NCBI GenBank assembly: GCA_030830565.1 | Contig: JAURMR010000004.1 | Span: 1 to 64,000 of the forward strand | DNA length: 64,000 bases | From: Acidimicrobiales bacterium | GTDB lineage: Bacteria; Actinomycetota; Acidimicrobiia; Acidimicrobiales; Acidimicrobilacustridaceae | Direction of reading: 5' to 3' | In this document: one piece after another, positions 46,929 through 56,595 of the stretch | How the letters are laid out: each line of letters begins with the position of its first letter | Numbering within the stretch: the first letter of the stretch is position 1 | The notes under the pieces: model-generated | The model's database searches: none | Told to the model about the DNA's origin: nothing | The model's input: the letters and a program-made list of their open reading frames with translations, nothing else | Made by a program: the position numbers and the translations under genes

Positions 46929-47768
46929 TCACGGACGCAGGTAGCACATGCCGATGACGCCCGGACCGCCATGGGTTCCGATGACGGCACCGATCTTCCC
47001 CAAACGAATCTGATCTCGTGGATAACGCTCGGAGATCATGTCGAGGAATGCATCGATATCGGGAGCTTCACCGTGAAGGATCGAAAGCTTCTCGACGGTT
47101 CCTTCGGTGAAGAGTTGATCGCGCATCCACTCAAGCGCGCGCTTGCGGGTGCGCTGCTTTCCCGCTTCTTCCACTGCGCCATCGCCGATGTGGATGATTG
47201 GTTTCACAGACAACATTGAGCCGAGAAGCGCCTTCGCGCTGCCGATGCGGCCACCCTTCTTGAGGTTCTCAAGGGTGTCGAGCGCGCCGTAAATCTCGGT
47301 GCGCGCAATCATTGACTCGACGAGTGCAACAACGGCGTCGGCATCGGCCCCATTGCGTGCTGCGGCTGCGGCTTCAAGCACCATGGTGCCGAGTCCGCCG
47401 GTGAGTGATCGACTGTCGATCACGCGAACATCGATGTCGCCAGCGACGGCGGTCGCAGCGTTTCGTGCCGATTGCACGGTCGCAGAGAGTTCGCCGGAGA
47501 GGTTGATGCACACCACTGCGCTCGCTCCGACTGCAGCGGCGCCGCGGAAGGCTTGCTCGAAACGACCGGGCGAAGGTGCAGCGGTTTCGGGAAGGAGCCC
47601 CGTGCTCGCCATCTTGTCGTAGAAGGCCTCGACACTCAGCTCTTCGCGGTCGATGAATTCCTCGTCGCCAAAGCGAATGCTCAGTGGAACAACACCGATG
47701 CCGTTCGTGGTCGTTTCTGCTTCAGATAAATCGCACGAACTATCGGTGACGATGTGGACGCCGGTCAT
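46929..47768 (-). CDS. DegV family (fatty-acid-binding) protein
   Basis: MTGVHIVTDSSCDLSEAETTTNGIGVVPLSIRFGDEEFID...SGELSATVQSARNAA...DSRSLTGGLG. Confidence 0.95.
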   Translation of the reverse strand: MTGVHIVTDSSCDLSEAETTTNGIGVVPLSIRFGDEEFIDREELSVEAFYDKMASTGLLPETAAPSPGRFEQAFRGAAAVGASAVVCINLSGELSATVQSARNAATAVAGDIDVRVIDSRSLTGGLGTMVLEAAAAARNGADADAVVALVESMIARTEIYGALDTLENLKKGGRIGSAKALLGSMLSVKPIIHIGDGAVEEAGKQRTRKRALEWMRDQLFTEGTVEKLSILHGEAPDIDAFLDMISERYPRDQIRLGKIGAVIGTHGGPGVIGMCYLRP

Positions 47769-47804
47769 GGTGCTCCTGTCGGATCAGTGACGGGAAGACG
47801 CTAG

Positions 47805-49799
47805 TCATCCACCCGAGGTTGGTGATGGTTCGTCGGCAGCGACGAGGGCGCGGGCTCGGCGAGTGTGCCGGAAGTGGCGACCCCACCACACCAGAAGGAA
47901 GAGGCCGGCGAGGATGGAAACGAACAATCCGAACCCAGAAATGGCCGTGGAGCGCACATCGATACGGCTGCTTGCGACAAGGAGACCTCCGCCAGAGGAC
48001 GCGATTTCCACATCAAGAGGGAAGGCACCCGATGCGCGGGTCGTGACTGCAATGTCGGTTCGTGTCGTACTTGATGGGGAAAGAACGATTTCGTAGGTCG
48101 TGCCTTCGGGGAATTCGAGTTTCGGACTACTCACGGTGATCTGCACCAAGGCCTCGACGGGCAGCGTGTTGGTGATGACGAGAGGGATCTTGCCGCTGCT
48201 TGAGGTCAGCGTGACCTTTTGAGAGGTCGGCAAACTGATGGCCGAGGTCAGAGAATCAAGTTGCGCATCTGCGTTCGAGAGGATGGCTTCCCGGTCACCG
48301 AGAGTCAGTGTTGTCTCGGCGGAGGCAAGCACGGTTCGTTCGATGGGGGCGATGAGCTCGTTGCCTTCGGGAAGAAGTGAGCGCAGGCCTAACAGGTTCC
48401 ATTGCGCCTGTTCGAGCAGCGTTCCATAGGTACCGAGTTCGGTTGGCTCGTTGCTAGTCCAGTCGCGAACGATTGGCTTTTGCGATGCAGTTGCAATGCC
48501 TGTGCGAGTGAAGACTTCATCAAGGGTGACTGGTTGAATCACGCTGTTGCCGAGAGAACCGCTTGGTGCGCCCGTTGCTGTCGAAAGGCCAGTGAGAAAT
48601 TCGGTGAAGGCGGCTGTGTCCGTGGCCGCAGGAATCGTGACGGCAACACCCCGATTGGCGCCAGGTTGCTCCTCGTGAAGCATCATCAACTCCGCAAGCG
48701 CGTGGTGAGCGCCGAGGATGGGATCACTGGTCATCACAAAGCGCGACGACGTGGTGTCGTCGTTTGCCATTGCGGCAAAAGAAGTTCCGCTTTCGCCTTC
48801 GATGAGGAATCGGTTTGTGAGAACGGAGGATTCGTCCGTCACGATCGAGGATCGCAATTGGGAAGACTGGAGAACCACTGACCGGGTTCCCATTTTCGCT
48901 AACTGATCGAGTGCAGCGGGACTCACCGAAGGGTCAAGAACCATCGTTTCGTGATCGGGAGCGGCTTCGAACGCTGCCGCCAAAATTGCGTCGGCAGCCG
49001 TGTACTCCTGTTCAATCAACGAGCCACGACCGCCGGCCATCAACGATCCAGAATCAATCGGTACATACGGTCGACTGAGTGTTTGGCGAAATTGGCTGTT
49101 GGGGCGAGCGGAGGAATTGCCTGCATCGGCGAGTGCTTGAACAACAAATGGCGTCGCAGCAAGGGTGAGGGGCGTTGTTGCAAAACTGCTCATGATGCGG
49201 AACTGGTCGTTGGCTCGCAGGATTTCAGCAGCTGAGAGCTCGGGAGATCCGTCAGGACTCACGTTGAGCGGTGCATCGACGACAACTGTTATGGCAAGCG
49301 CAAGTGGAGCGGTCGGTGTCGTGACGGACGGCAAGCGCAGAAGATGAGTGACGATGCTGTCGAGTCGAGACCCGTTCGCTGCGGTGGCCTCTATAAGCAC
49401 CGGATACACGCCGCTTGTGCTCAGAACGGTGCCACCTTCCGGTGCCGGCCATTGATCGTTGATGGGAAGAGGGAGCGTTGTTGAAGCGCTGTTGGCAGTG
49501 ATCGCCGTCGAAGGTGTTGAGAACAGTGCGCTTCCAAGTTGTTCGCCCGCGATGGTTCGATCGAGACGGCTGCGACTGGTGATGGCGTTGTAGATGACGA
49601 GGTTGAGCTTTGAGTTCGCAGGTAAATCGCCGGTTGCAACTTCAACAGTGAACGTCCCGTTTGGTCCGACAAATGCGGTTTGACGCACGAGCGAGAGTTG
49701 ATGCGTTGCCACATTCGTTGCCTGTGCAGTCGCGTCGTCGGGGCAAAGCACGACGAGTAGCGCGAGAACGCCCACAAGCGAAAGTAGGCGGCGCATCAT
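47805..49799 (-). CDS. DUF6049-like secreted/anchored protein
   Basis: Signal peptide, about 600-aa extracellular region, C-terminal TM (GLFVSILAGLFLLVWWGRHF); position next to the CCA-adding enzyme. Confidence 0.65.
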   Translation of the reverse strand: MMRRLLSLVGVLALLVVLCPDDATAQATNVATHQLSLVRQTAFVGPNGTFTVEVATGDLPANSKLNLVIYNAITSRSRLDRTIAGEQLGSALFSTPSTAITANSASTTLPLPINDQWPAPEGGTVLSTSGVYPVLIEATAANGSRLDSIVTHLLRLPSVTTPTAPLALAITVVVDAPLNVSPDGSPELSAAEILRANDQFRIMSSFATTPLTLAATPFVVQALADAGNSSARPNSQFRQTLSRPYVPIDSGSLMAGGRGSLIEQEYTAADAILAAAFEAAPDHETMVLDPSVSPAALDQLAKMGTRSVVLQSSQLRSSIVTDESSVLTNRFLIEGESGTSFAAMANDDTTSSRFVMTSDPILGAHHALAELMMLHEEQPGANRGVAVTIPAATDTAAFTEFLTGLSTATGAPSGSLGNSVIQPVTLDEVFTRTGIATASQKPIVRDWTSNEPTELGTYGTLLEQAQWNLLGLRSLLPEGNELIAPIERTVLASAETTLTLGDREAILSNADAQLDSLTSAISLPTSQKVTLTSSSGKIPLVITNTLPVEALVQITVSSPKLEFPEGTTYEIVLSPSSTTRTDIAVTTRASGAFPLDVEIASSGGGLLVASSRIDVRSTAISGFGLFVSILAGLFLLVWWGRHFRHTRRARALVAADEPSPTSGG

Positions 49800-50518
49800 G
49801 CGTTTGAACCTTCACGGAACGTGTACTCCAAGACGGCTAATCCCGTTGGTTCATCGGTAAAACCGAGATGGCGATACAACGAGTGTGCCCGCTGATTGAT
49901 CTCTTGCGTGTTCACAAGCACCGATTCGCAGCCACGACGTCGACACCAACTGAGGGCATCGCCAACAAGAGCGGTTCCAATTCCACGACCGTGAAACTCT
50001 GGGTGGACGGCGAGACGTTGGAGGTACCCAAGGCGTCGAGCAACACCGGCAACGTGGTAGCCAACGACGCGGGAATTCACACACGCGACGCGGAATCTTG
50101 AACGGGGTGTTGCGTGGCGTGCGTCGAGGAGGCCATCGAGGTCGAAACGCCAGAAGCCATCGAACGCGAGGCCGTCAAGAGCCAAGACAGCCTCGAGATC
50201 GCGGGTTTTCCCTCGGCGAATCTGTGTGTTCGGTGCTGTGGAGCCGGGGAGATCAAAGAGGTCATGCCGAAGTAGGTGCAACCGTTCGTGAACCGAAAAT
50301 CCTGAGTCGAGAAACACTTGTTGTTCGGGAAAGGTCAGGGCGGGAGTCAGGACGGCTCGGTACCCGTGTGCGGCGATCGAGACGAGCGCTTGGCGCAGGC
50401 CGGCGGGCGAAGGCGGTGCGCCCGGCGTGGGACTGAGCAGCGCCAGCGAAGGGTCGCCCCTCCAAGGGCCGATCCTCATGCGGTCGGCGAGTCCGGTGAT
50501 GGTGTCAGTGCGTCGCAT
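49796..50518 (-). CDS. GNAT family N-acetyltransferase
   Basis: RLGYLQRLAVHPEFHGRGIGTALVGDALSWCRRRGCESVLVNTQEINQRAHSLYRHLGF. Confidence 0.9.
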   Translation of the reverse strand: MRRTDTITGLADRMRIGPWRGDPSLALLSPTPGAPPSPAGLRQALVSIAAHGYRAVLTPALTFPEQQVFLDSGFSVHERLHLLRHDLFDLPGSTAPNTQIRRGKTRDLEAVLALDGLAFDGFWRFDLDGLLDARHATPRSRFRVACVNSRVVGYHVAGVARRLGYLQRLAVHPEFHGRGIGTALVGDALSWCRRRGCESVLVNTQEINQRAHSLYRHLGFTDEPTGLAVLEYTFREGSNA

Positions 50519-50582
50519 GGCCTTGGCGTGAGCCTAGGACCGATGGCCAGTGCACTGAGATTGCCCCGGTAGCCTCCGCCCG

Positions 50583-51965
50583 GTGATTCCCGACCGTCTC
50601 CGCCCCGTTCTTGAGCGAACCGCTCCGTTGGCTGAACGCTTCGCCGCGTCGGGATTCAAGCTCTATCTGGTGGGTGGAGTGGTCCGTGACCTCCTGCTCG
50701 GACGGGATATGAGCGATGGCCGTGATATCGACATGACGACCGATGCGCTCCCGGCCGACACCAAACGGTTGGTCAAGGGCTGGGCCGATTCGGTCTGGAC
50801 GCAGGGTGAGCGATTCGGGACGATCGGCTGTCAGAACGATGGCTGGACCTTCGAAATCACCACACACCGAGCCGAGGCCTACGACCCTGAGTCGCGAAAG
50901 CCCGAGGTCATGTTCTCCGACGTGATCGAGGCCGATCTGTCTCGACGCGATTTCACGGTCAACGCCATGGCGTTGTCGTTGCCAGACCCGGAGCTCATCG
51001 ATCCGTTTGGTGGCGCTGAAGATCTGGCCGCCGGCCGACTGCGCACACCGCTCTCGCCCGAAGAATCGTTCTCTGACGACCCGCTGCGCATGCTTCGTGC
51101 TGCGCGATTTCTTGCGGGGTATGGCCTGACTCCCGATGACGACCTGCTCGCGGCAGCAACATCAATGTGCGAACGGTTGTCGATTGTTTCGGCCGAACGC
51201 ATTCGTGACGAGTTCGACAAGTTGATGGTCGTTGACGACCCAACACCTGGTTTGTGGTTCCTTGCTGACACTGGATTGATGGATCAGTTCCTTCCCGAGT
51301 TCTCGCGAATGCGTCTCGAACAGGATCCAATTCATCGACATAAGGATGTGCTGACGCACACGATCGCGGTCATCGGAAAGACGAGCACGAATCGACTCGT
51401 TCGCTTATCGGCTCTGTACCACGACGTTGGGAAGCCGAAAACACGCGCAATTGGCGATGCCGGTGTGTCGTTCCATCACCACGAAGTCGTAGGCGCGCGC
51501 ATGACACGTGAACGAATGAAGGCGCTGAAGTACTCAAGCGACGACGTTGAAGCCGTAAGCCGTTTGGTATTTCTTCACTTGCGTTTTCATACCTACAAAA
51601 TGGGATGGACTGATTCTGCTGTTCGTCGTTTTGTGCGCGATGCGGGCGATCTTCTTCCCGAACTCATCGAACTCACTCGTTGCGACTGCACGACGCGCAA
51701 TGAACGTAAAGCACAAGAACTTGCGAAACGAATGGACGAGCTCGAAGAGCGCATTGATGATCTTCTTGCGCGCGAGGAACTCGCATCGATGCGTCCCGAC
51801 CTTGATGGCAATGCCGTCATGACCTATCTCGGCCTTACGCCTGGCCGTGATGTTGGCGACGCGCTCGATTTCCTTTTGGAACTTCGTTTAGAAGAAGGAC
51901 CGTTGGGTGAGGACGAAGCGAAACGTCGCCTCGATGCCTGGTGGGCCGAACGTCAGTCGAAATAA
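50583..51965 (+). CDS. CCA tRNA nucleotidyltransferase
   Basis: LYLVGGVVRDLLLGRDMSDGRDIDMTTDALP, RRDFTVNAMALSLPDPELIDPFGG, HD motif YHDVGKPKTR. Confidence 0.93.
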   Translation: MIPDRLRPVLERTAPLAERFAASGFKLYLVGGVVRDLLLGRDMSDGRDIDMTTDALPADTKRLVKGWADSVWTQGERFGTIGCQNDGWTFEITTHRAEAYDPESRKPEVMFSDVIEADLSRRDFTVNAMALSLPDPELIDPFGGAEDLAAGRLRTPLSPEESFSDDPLRMLRAARFLAGYGLTPDDDLLAAATSMCERLSIVSAERIRDEFDKLMVVDDPTPGLWFLADTGLMDQFLPEFSRMRLEQDPIHRHKDVLTHTIAVIGKTSTNRLVRLSALYHDVGKPKTRAIGDAGVSFHHHEVVGARMTRERMKALKYSSDDVEAVSRLVFLHLRFHTYKMGWTDSAVRRFVRDAGDLLPELIELTRCDCTTRNERKAQELAKRMDELEERIDDLLAREELASMRPDLDGNAVMTYLGLTPGRDVGDALDFLLELRLEEGPLGEDEAKRRLDAWWAERQSK

Positions 51966-51983
51966 GTGCAAGAACTGTTTGCT

Positions 51984-53045
51984 TCAGCCGGTAAAGGCTG
52001 GAACTACTTCGGGATCGACTGCGACCGTCGTGGTGGTTGATGGTGTCGGTGCTTGGCACGGGAGTATGCCGACACTCAGCGGGTTGGCGCCAACGGCGAC
52101 TGAACCCGTGACGGTGTTGGTGCTGATGTCAATGACAGAGAGCGTGTTCGCGCCGTAGTTCGCGACGTAGGCAATCGCACCGTCGGGAGTGATGGCGATT
52201 CCTTCTGGAAGTGAGGTGACGGCAATCGTTGTCGCGACGGTGTTTGTGGAGGTGTTCACCACCGACACCGAGTTGGAGTTGTAGTTCGCGACGTAGGCAA
52301 TCGCCCCGTCGGGAGTGATGGCGATTCCTTCGGGGTTGGTTCCGACGCCCACCGACGTTGTCACAGTGTTTGTACTCGTGTCGATGACTGACACGTTGGC
52401 GGAGTTGTAATTCGCAACGTACGCAGTTGCGCTATCTGGCGCAAAGGTAACGGCGATTGGAGTTGTTCCAACGGGAATGGTGTTCGTCACCGAGTTTGAG
52501 TTGGTGTCGATGACTGACACGGTGTTCGGAACAGAGTTTGTGACGTAGGCGAAGTTGCCGTTGGGAGCGATGGCGATGTCGACGGGATTTGAGCCAACAG
52601 CAATAGGCGAACCGACGACGGTGTTTGTTGCAGTGTTAATGATGGACACACTGTTTGAACCGGAAATGGTGACGTAGGCGAAATTGCCGTTCGGGGTGAT
52701 GGCGACTCCGAGTGGGATTGCACCAACGCTGATTGTCGCCACAACTGTGTTCGTTGTGGTGTTGATGACCGACACCGTGTCCGAGGTGGAGTTTGTGACG
52801 TAGGCGAAGTTGCCGTTCGGGGTGATGGCGATGTCATTCGGACGGTTTCCGACGCCGATCGGTGAACCCGCTGCAGTGTTTGCTGGGCTTTCGATCACCG
52901 ACACGTTGTCGCCGGTGTAATTGGTGACGTAAACGCGGGTTTGGCAGGTGCCGGTGGCACCAACGGAACCGCCCTCGGAAACGAAGACGCCGAACGATAC
53001 AAGCGTGATGAGCGAGACGGCGAGGGCTTTCATGACCTTGAACAT
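51984..53045 (-). CDS. Secreted YVTN/YncE-like seven-bladed beta-propeller protein
   Basis: Signal peptide plus seven about 42-43-aa YVxN...SVI.T.TNTV...P.GIAITPDG.IA repeats. Confidence 0.9.
   Translation of the reverse strand: MFKVMKALAVSLITLVSFGVFVSEGGSVGATGTCQTRVYVTNYTGDNVSVIESPANTAAGSPIGVGNRPNDIAITPNGNFAYVTNSTSDTVSVINTTTNTVVATISVGAIPLGVAITPNGNFAYVTISGSNSVSIINTATNTVVGSPIAVGSNPVDIAIAPNGNFAYVTNSVPNTVSVIDTNSNSVTNTIPVGTTPIAVTFAPDSATAYVANYNSANVSVIDTSTNTVTTSVGVGTNPEGIAITPDGAIAYVANYNSNSVSVVNTSTNTVATTIAVTSLPEGIAITPDGAIAYVANYGANTLSVIDISTNTVTGSVAVGANPLSVGILPCQAPTPSTTTTVAVDPEVVPAFTG
52080..52930. repeat. In-gene tandem repeats (about 126-129 bp) encoding beta-propeller blades
   Basis: Recurring GTAGTTCGCGACGTAGGCAATCGC(A/C)CCGTCGGGAGTGATGGCGATTCCTTC-like segments. 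Confidence 0.85.
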
Positions 53046-53095
53046 GGCCGGAACCCTAGGTCATTGCACCTAGCGAGTCGCCGGAGAGCGACGTC

Positions 53096-53854
53096 TTACA
53101 CCCCGTCTTTGCGACCGCGCATGATGATCGTGCTCGGCACGATTGCGCGTCCAGAACGCGCTTCGGGTTCGAGCAATGCATCAACGCGGAAGTTTGCTCG
53201 CATGAATGATCCGAACAGTTCGGCCACCGAGCGCGAGAAGATCTCGATGCCGTCGATGTCCTGCGGCATGTCCTCGCCGTAACGGCGGGCAAGTCGGGGC
53301 GAGTTCATCGGGTCGTGATCGAGCATGAGCCACGCGGGATGGGGGAGCGACACGCTGAAGGAACCACCAGTGCGCAGCACGCGATTGACCTGACGCAGCA
53401 CACGGTCGAAGTCCTCGGCGCGAGCGAGGGCATAGACCGAGAGCGCAAGATCGATTTGGTCGGCACGAACGAAGGCGAGATCGGCAAGGTCGCCGTGATG
53501 GAGTTCGACCTTGACCTCGTTGACCTCGGCAAGTTGGCGAGCGGCATCGATTCTGGAGAGGTCATTGTCGACAGCGATCACGTGGGCTCCGGCGAGGGCC
53601 AGGCTCACGGCGTTATGGCCTAGGCCAACGCCCAGTTGGAGGATCTTCTTGCCCTTTGGTGCGGTGATGAGACGCAGGGAGTCGTCGCCAGGGAGGTCAG
53701 GTCCCCATGTGACGGTGTCGAGTGGGAGTTCGGCACGGCCAGGGAAGGAACTCGAGGAGCTGGGAGAGGGGCGAGGGGATCCGAAGTCAGTCACCGAAGC
53801 AGTCTTCCGCGGGTCGGGCTGCGGCCGGTGGACCGCGGTCGAAACCGTGTGCAC
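53096..53854 (-). CDS. Class I SAM-dependent methyltransferase
   Basis: GKKILQLGVGLGHNAVSLALAGAHVIAVDNDLSRIDAARQLAE; VLRTGGSFSVSLPHPAW. Confidence 0.88.
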   Translation of the reverse strand: MHTVSTAVHRPQPDPRKTASVTDFGSPRPSPSSSSSFPGRAELPLDTVTWGPDLPGDDSLRLITAPKGKKILQLGVGLGHNAVSLALAGAHVIAVDNDLSRIDAARQLAEVNEVKVELHHGDLADLAFVRADQIDLALSVYALARAEDFDRVLRQVNRVLRTGGSFSVSLPHPAWLMLDHDPMNSPRLARRYGEDMPQDIDGIEIFSRSVAELFGSFMRANFRVDALLEPEARSGRAIVPSTIIMRGRKDGV

Positions 53855-53890
53855 CGCGAGTCGCCGAACCCGTCGCTAGCCTCGGCCCCC

Positions 53891-54301
53891 ATGGGTTCCG
53901 CCTCACGACCCTTCCGCGGTGCCCCGAGCGGCAGAGGCGGCGAGATCGATTACCGACTCGCGCGTCAGCACCTCATCTCTGAATTTAAGAAGGGCCGCCT
54001 GGCGCAGCACGAAGTCTGCGACGCCCACCCGGAATTGGTTCGCGCAGCCCGGGAAGTCGGACAGCCCACCAGCGAGGACTGCCCCATCTGCCAGGACCAC
54101 AAATTGGTCCTCGTCTCCTATGTCTTTGGTCCTCGACTGCCTGCTTTTGGCCGGTGCATTACGACGGCCAAGGAACTCAAAGCCTTTACCAAGCGCTCGA
54201 AAGAGGGCGAGTTCGCTTGTTATGTGGTCGAAGTCTGCCCCGCCTGCCATTGGAACCATTTGGCCCGTACCTTTTTATTGAATCCGGCCCGCTCGGCCTG
54301 A
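53891..54301 (+). CDS. DUF5318 domain-containing protein
   Basis: From ATG 53891: IDYRLARQHLISEFKKGRLAQHEVCDAHPELVRAAREVG...CPICQ...CPACHWNHLARTFLL. Confidence 0.8.
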   Translation: MGSASRPFRGAPSGRGGEIDYRLARQHLISEFKKGRLAQHEVCDAHPELVRAAREVGQPTSEDCPICQDHKLVLVSYVFGPRLPAFGRCITTAKELKAFTKRSKEGEFACYVVEVCPACHWNHLARTFLLNPARSA

Positions 54302-54314
54302 TTCCCCTTTCGTT

Positions 54315-56504
54315 ATGTCCCCCTCCACCCGCGGCCAAGCCGCTTCCGGACGTCGTTCGACGCGCGCTGCCCGTAAGACCGGGCCTGATGGCGTGCGCCG
54401 CAGCATCTTCTGGCGTTGGCGTCGAGGCTTTTTTGCGATCGGGCTTGTTGGCATTCTGTTAATCGGCGGTGCCGGGTATCTGTTCACACAGGTTCCCTTG
54501 CCCGATAGAGACCCGCCTCTCCTGCAGACGACCTTCATGTGTGCGTCGGATGTTTCTTCAGGTTGCAACGCCGATAACTCAATCGCGCAGTTGTCCGGTG
54601 GGGTGAACCGTATTTCAGTGGACTGGAATGAAATCCCGCAGGTGGTGGTCGACGCTGTTCTTTCGGCCGAGGATCGAACCTTCTTCGAACACGGTGGCGT
54701 CGATCCTGCGGGCATCTTGCGCGCGGTGTGGTCGAACGTTCAGGCCGGCGGTGTTTCGCAGGGCGGTTCGACAATTACGCAGCAGTACGTGAAGAACGTC
54801 TACCTCACTCAAGAGCGCACGCTTACTCGAAAGATCAAAGAAGCAGCGCTTGCGGTGAAGGTTGAGCGCGAGTTACCGAAACAGGAAATCCTGACTCGCT
54901 ACCTCAACACGATCTATCTCGGTCGCGGCGCCTATGGCATTGAGGCCGCGTCTCGCGTCTACTTCGGCAAGAACCTTGATCAGATAACGCTTCCGGAAGC
55001 GGCCTATCTCGCGGGACTTATCCGCTCACCTGAAACCGCCGACGCGAAGCTGCCGGAAAACGATCCGAAAGCAGCGAGAAACCGTCAGACCGCCATTGAG
55101 CGAAGAGCCTCAGTGCTTGATGCCATGGTCGTAACCGGTTCGATTACTGAGGCCGAAGCATCTGTAGCGAAGGCGAACGACTGGAGCGATGTTCTCGTTC
55201 GCAGCACGCAGAACAACTACGGCGATGTTTCCCATCCCGAGTGGGGCACCGAATACTTCATTGATTATGTGCGCCACTGGCTCATTACCGAAGGCGGATT
55301 TACCGACGCGCAGGTCTACGGAGGTGGCCTTCGCGTCTACACAACGATCGATATGGAAGATCAGGGAGCCGCTGCTGATGCAGTGACATCAACCTTGAAT
55401 CAACCGAATGATCCCGCAGCGGCACTCGTGTCGATTGATGACGCTGGTGCGGTCAGGGCAATGATCGGCGGACTCGATTTCAACGGAACGGGTAAGTATT
55501 CGAAAGTGAATCTCGCCGTTGGTGCCGAAGGCGGCGGTGCTGGTCGTCAGGCTGGTTCCTCGTTCAAAGCGTTCACGCTTGCTGAGGCGATGAACCAGGA
55601 CTTTCCGATGTCGAAGTCATATAACGCGCCGTCGCGAATTTCCATTCCGAAAGCTGACGGCGGACGCGACTGGAGCGTCGGCAATTACGCCGATGCCGGA
55701 CTCGGCCAACTCGATCTCATTTCGGCAACCATGCGCTCTTCGAATACGGCCTATGCACAGTTGATGATGGATGTTGGTCCACAGAATGTTGCTGATCTCG
55801 CCAAGCAAATGGGCATCACCAGTTCGTTGAAGGCTGTGCCGGCTCTCACCCTTGGAACCAGCGAAGTTTCTGTCTACGACATGGCATCGGCCTATTCGAC
55901 GCTGGCGGATAACGGCGAGCACATCAAGCCGAGCCCGGTGATGAAAGTGACCGACGCAAAAGGCAACGTTCTTTACGAGAACAAAGTTGTGCGTAAGCGC
56001 GTGCTCGAGGCCAAGGCTGCGGAAAAAGTGAATTACATCCTCAATCAGGTGGTCGAGGGTGGAACCGCAACTGGCGCCAAGTTCGGACAGCCTGCGGCAG
56101 GAAAGACCGGTACAACGGAGAACTATCGCGACGCGTGGTTTGTTGGTTTCACTTGCAAGCTCACGACGGCAGTGTGGGTGGGCTATCCCGACGGCACGTT
56201 CATGAAGTCGGTGCATGGAATGTCGGTAACAGGCGGATCATTCCCCTCCACGATCTGGCGTAAGTACATGACTGTGGCGACGAAGGGTCTGTCCTCGTGT
56301 CCATTTCCGTACCCGACTGACGACGGAACCAACATGGGATCGACCTCGTCGACGAGTGCCACAAGCAGCTCGAGTTCCTCGACCTCCTCAACGGTGAAAC
56401 CGTCCAGCACCTCTTCGTCGAGCACCTCGTCAACGAGTTCGACCTCAACGAGCTCAACCACGACGACCACGATTGTTCCCCCGGGGCCTCCGACACCAAA
56501 TTGA
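54315..56504 (+). CDS. Bifunctional penicillin-binding protein (PBP1A/PonA-like)
   Basis: GT51 (SAEDRTFFEHGGVDPAGILRA, GGSTITQQYVKN) and transpeptidase (AGSSFKAFTLAEAM, SSNTAYAQL, GKTGTTENYRDAW); S/T-rich tail. Confidence 0.96.
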   Translation: MSPSTRGQAASGRRSTRAARKTGPDGVRRSIFWRWRRGFFAIGLVGILLIGGAGYLFTQVPLPDRDPPLLQTTFMCASDVSSGCNADNSIAQLSGGVNRISVDWNEIPQVVVDAVLSAEDRTFFEHGGVDPAGILRAVWSNVQAGGVSQGGSTITQQYVKNVYLTQERTLTRKIKEAALAVKVERELPKQEILTRYLNTIYLGRGAYGIEAASRVYFGKNLDQITLPEAAYLAGLIRSPETADAKLPENDPKAARNRQTAIERRASVLDAMVVTGSITEAEASVAKANDWSDVLVRSTQNNYGDVSHPEWGTEYFIDYVRHWLITEGGFTDAQVYGGGLRVYTTIDMEDQGAAADAVTSTLNQPNDPAAALVSIDDAGAVRAMIGGLDFNGTGKYSKVNLAVGAEGGGAGRQAGSSFKAFTLAEAMNQDFPMSKSYNAPSRISIPKADGGRDWSVGNYADAGLGQLDLISATMRSSNTAYAQLMMDVGPQNVADLAKQMGITSSLKAVPALTLGTSEVSVYDMASAYSTLADNGEHIKPSPVMKVTDAKGNVLYENKVVRKRVLEAKAAEKVNYILNQVVEGGTATGAKFGQPAAGKTGTTENYRDAWFVGFTCKLTTAVWVGYPDGTFMKSVHGMSVTGGSFPSTIWRKYMTVATKGLSSCPFPYPTDDGTNMGSTSSTSATSSSSSSTSSTVKPSSTSSSSTSSTSSTSTSSTTTTTIVPPGPPTPN

Positions 56505-56595
56505 TTCACCCCATCTTTGTGGTGGGAGTGGCGGCCCGATAGCGTCGTGAACATCCGCCGGTAGCCGAGGGGCACTGGACGGGCAGGAGGCTCCA

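Noticed and set aside
52080-52930. Regular repeats resembling a CRISPR or satellite array
   Set aside because: In-frame, 126-129-bp units encode beta-propeller blades; no short repeat/unique spacer structure.
56340-56500. S/T-rich repetitive DNA at the PBP1A 3' end as a mobile or variable repeat
   Set aside because: Low-complexity Ser/Thr linker typical of actinobacterial PBPs; no clean unit or target-site features.
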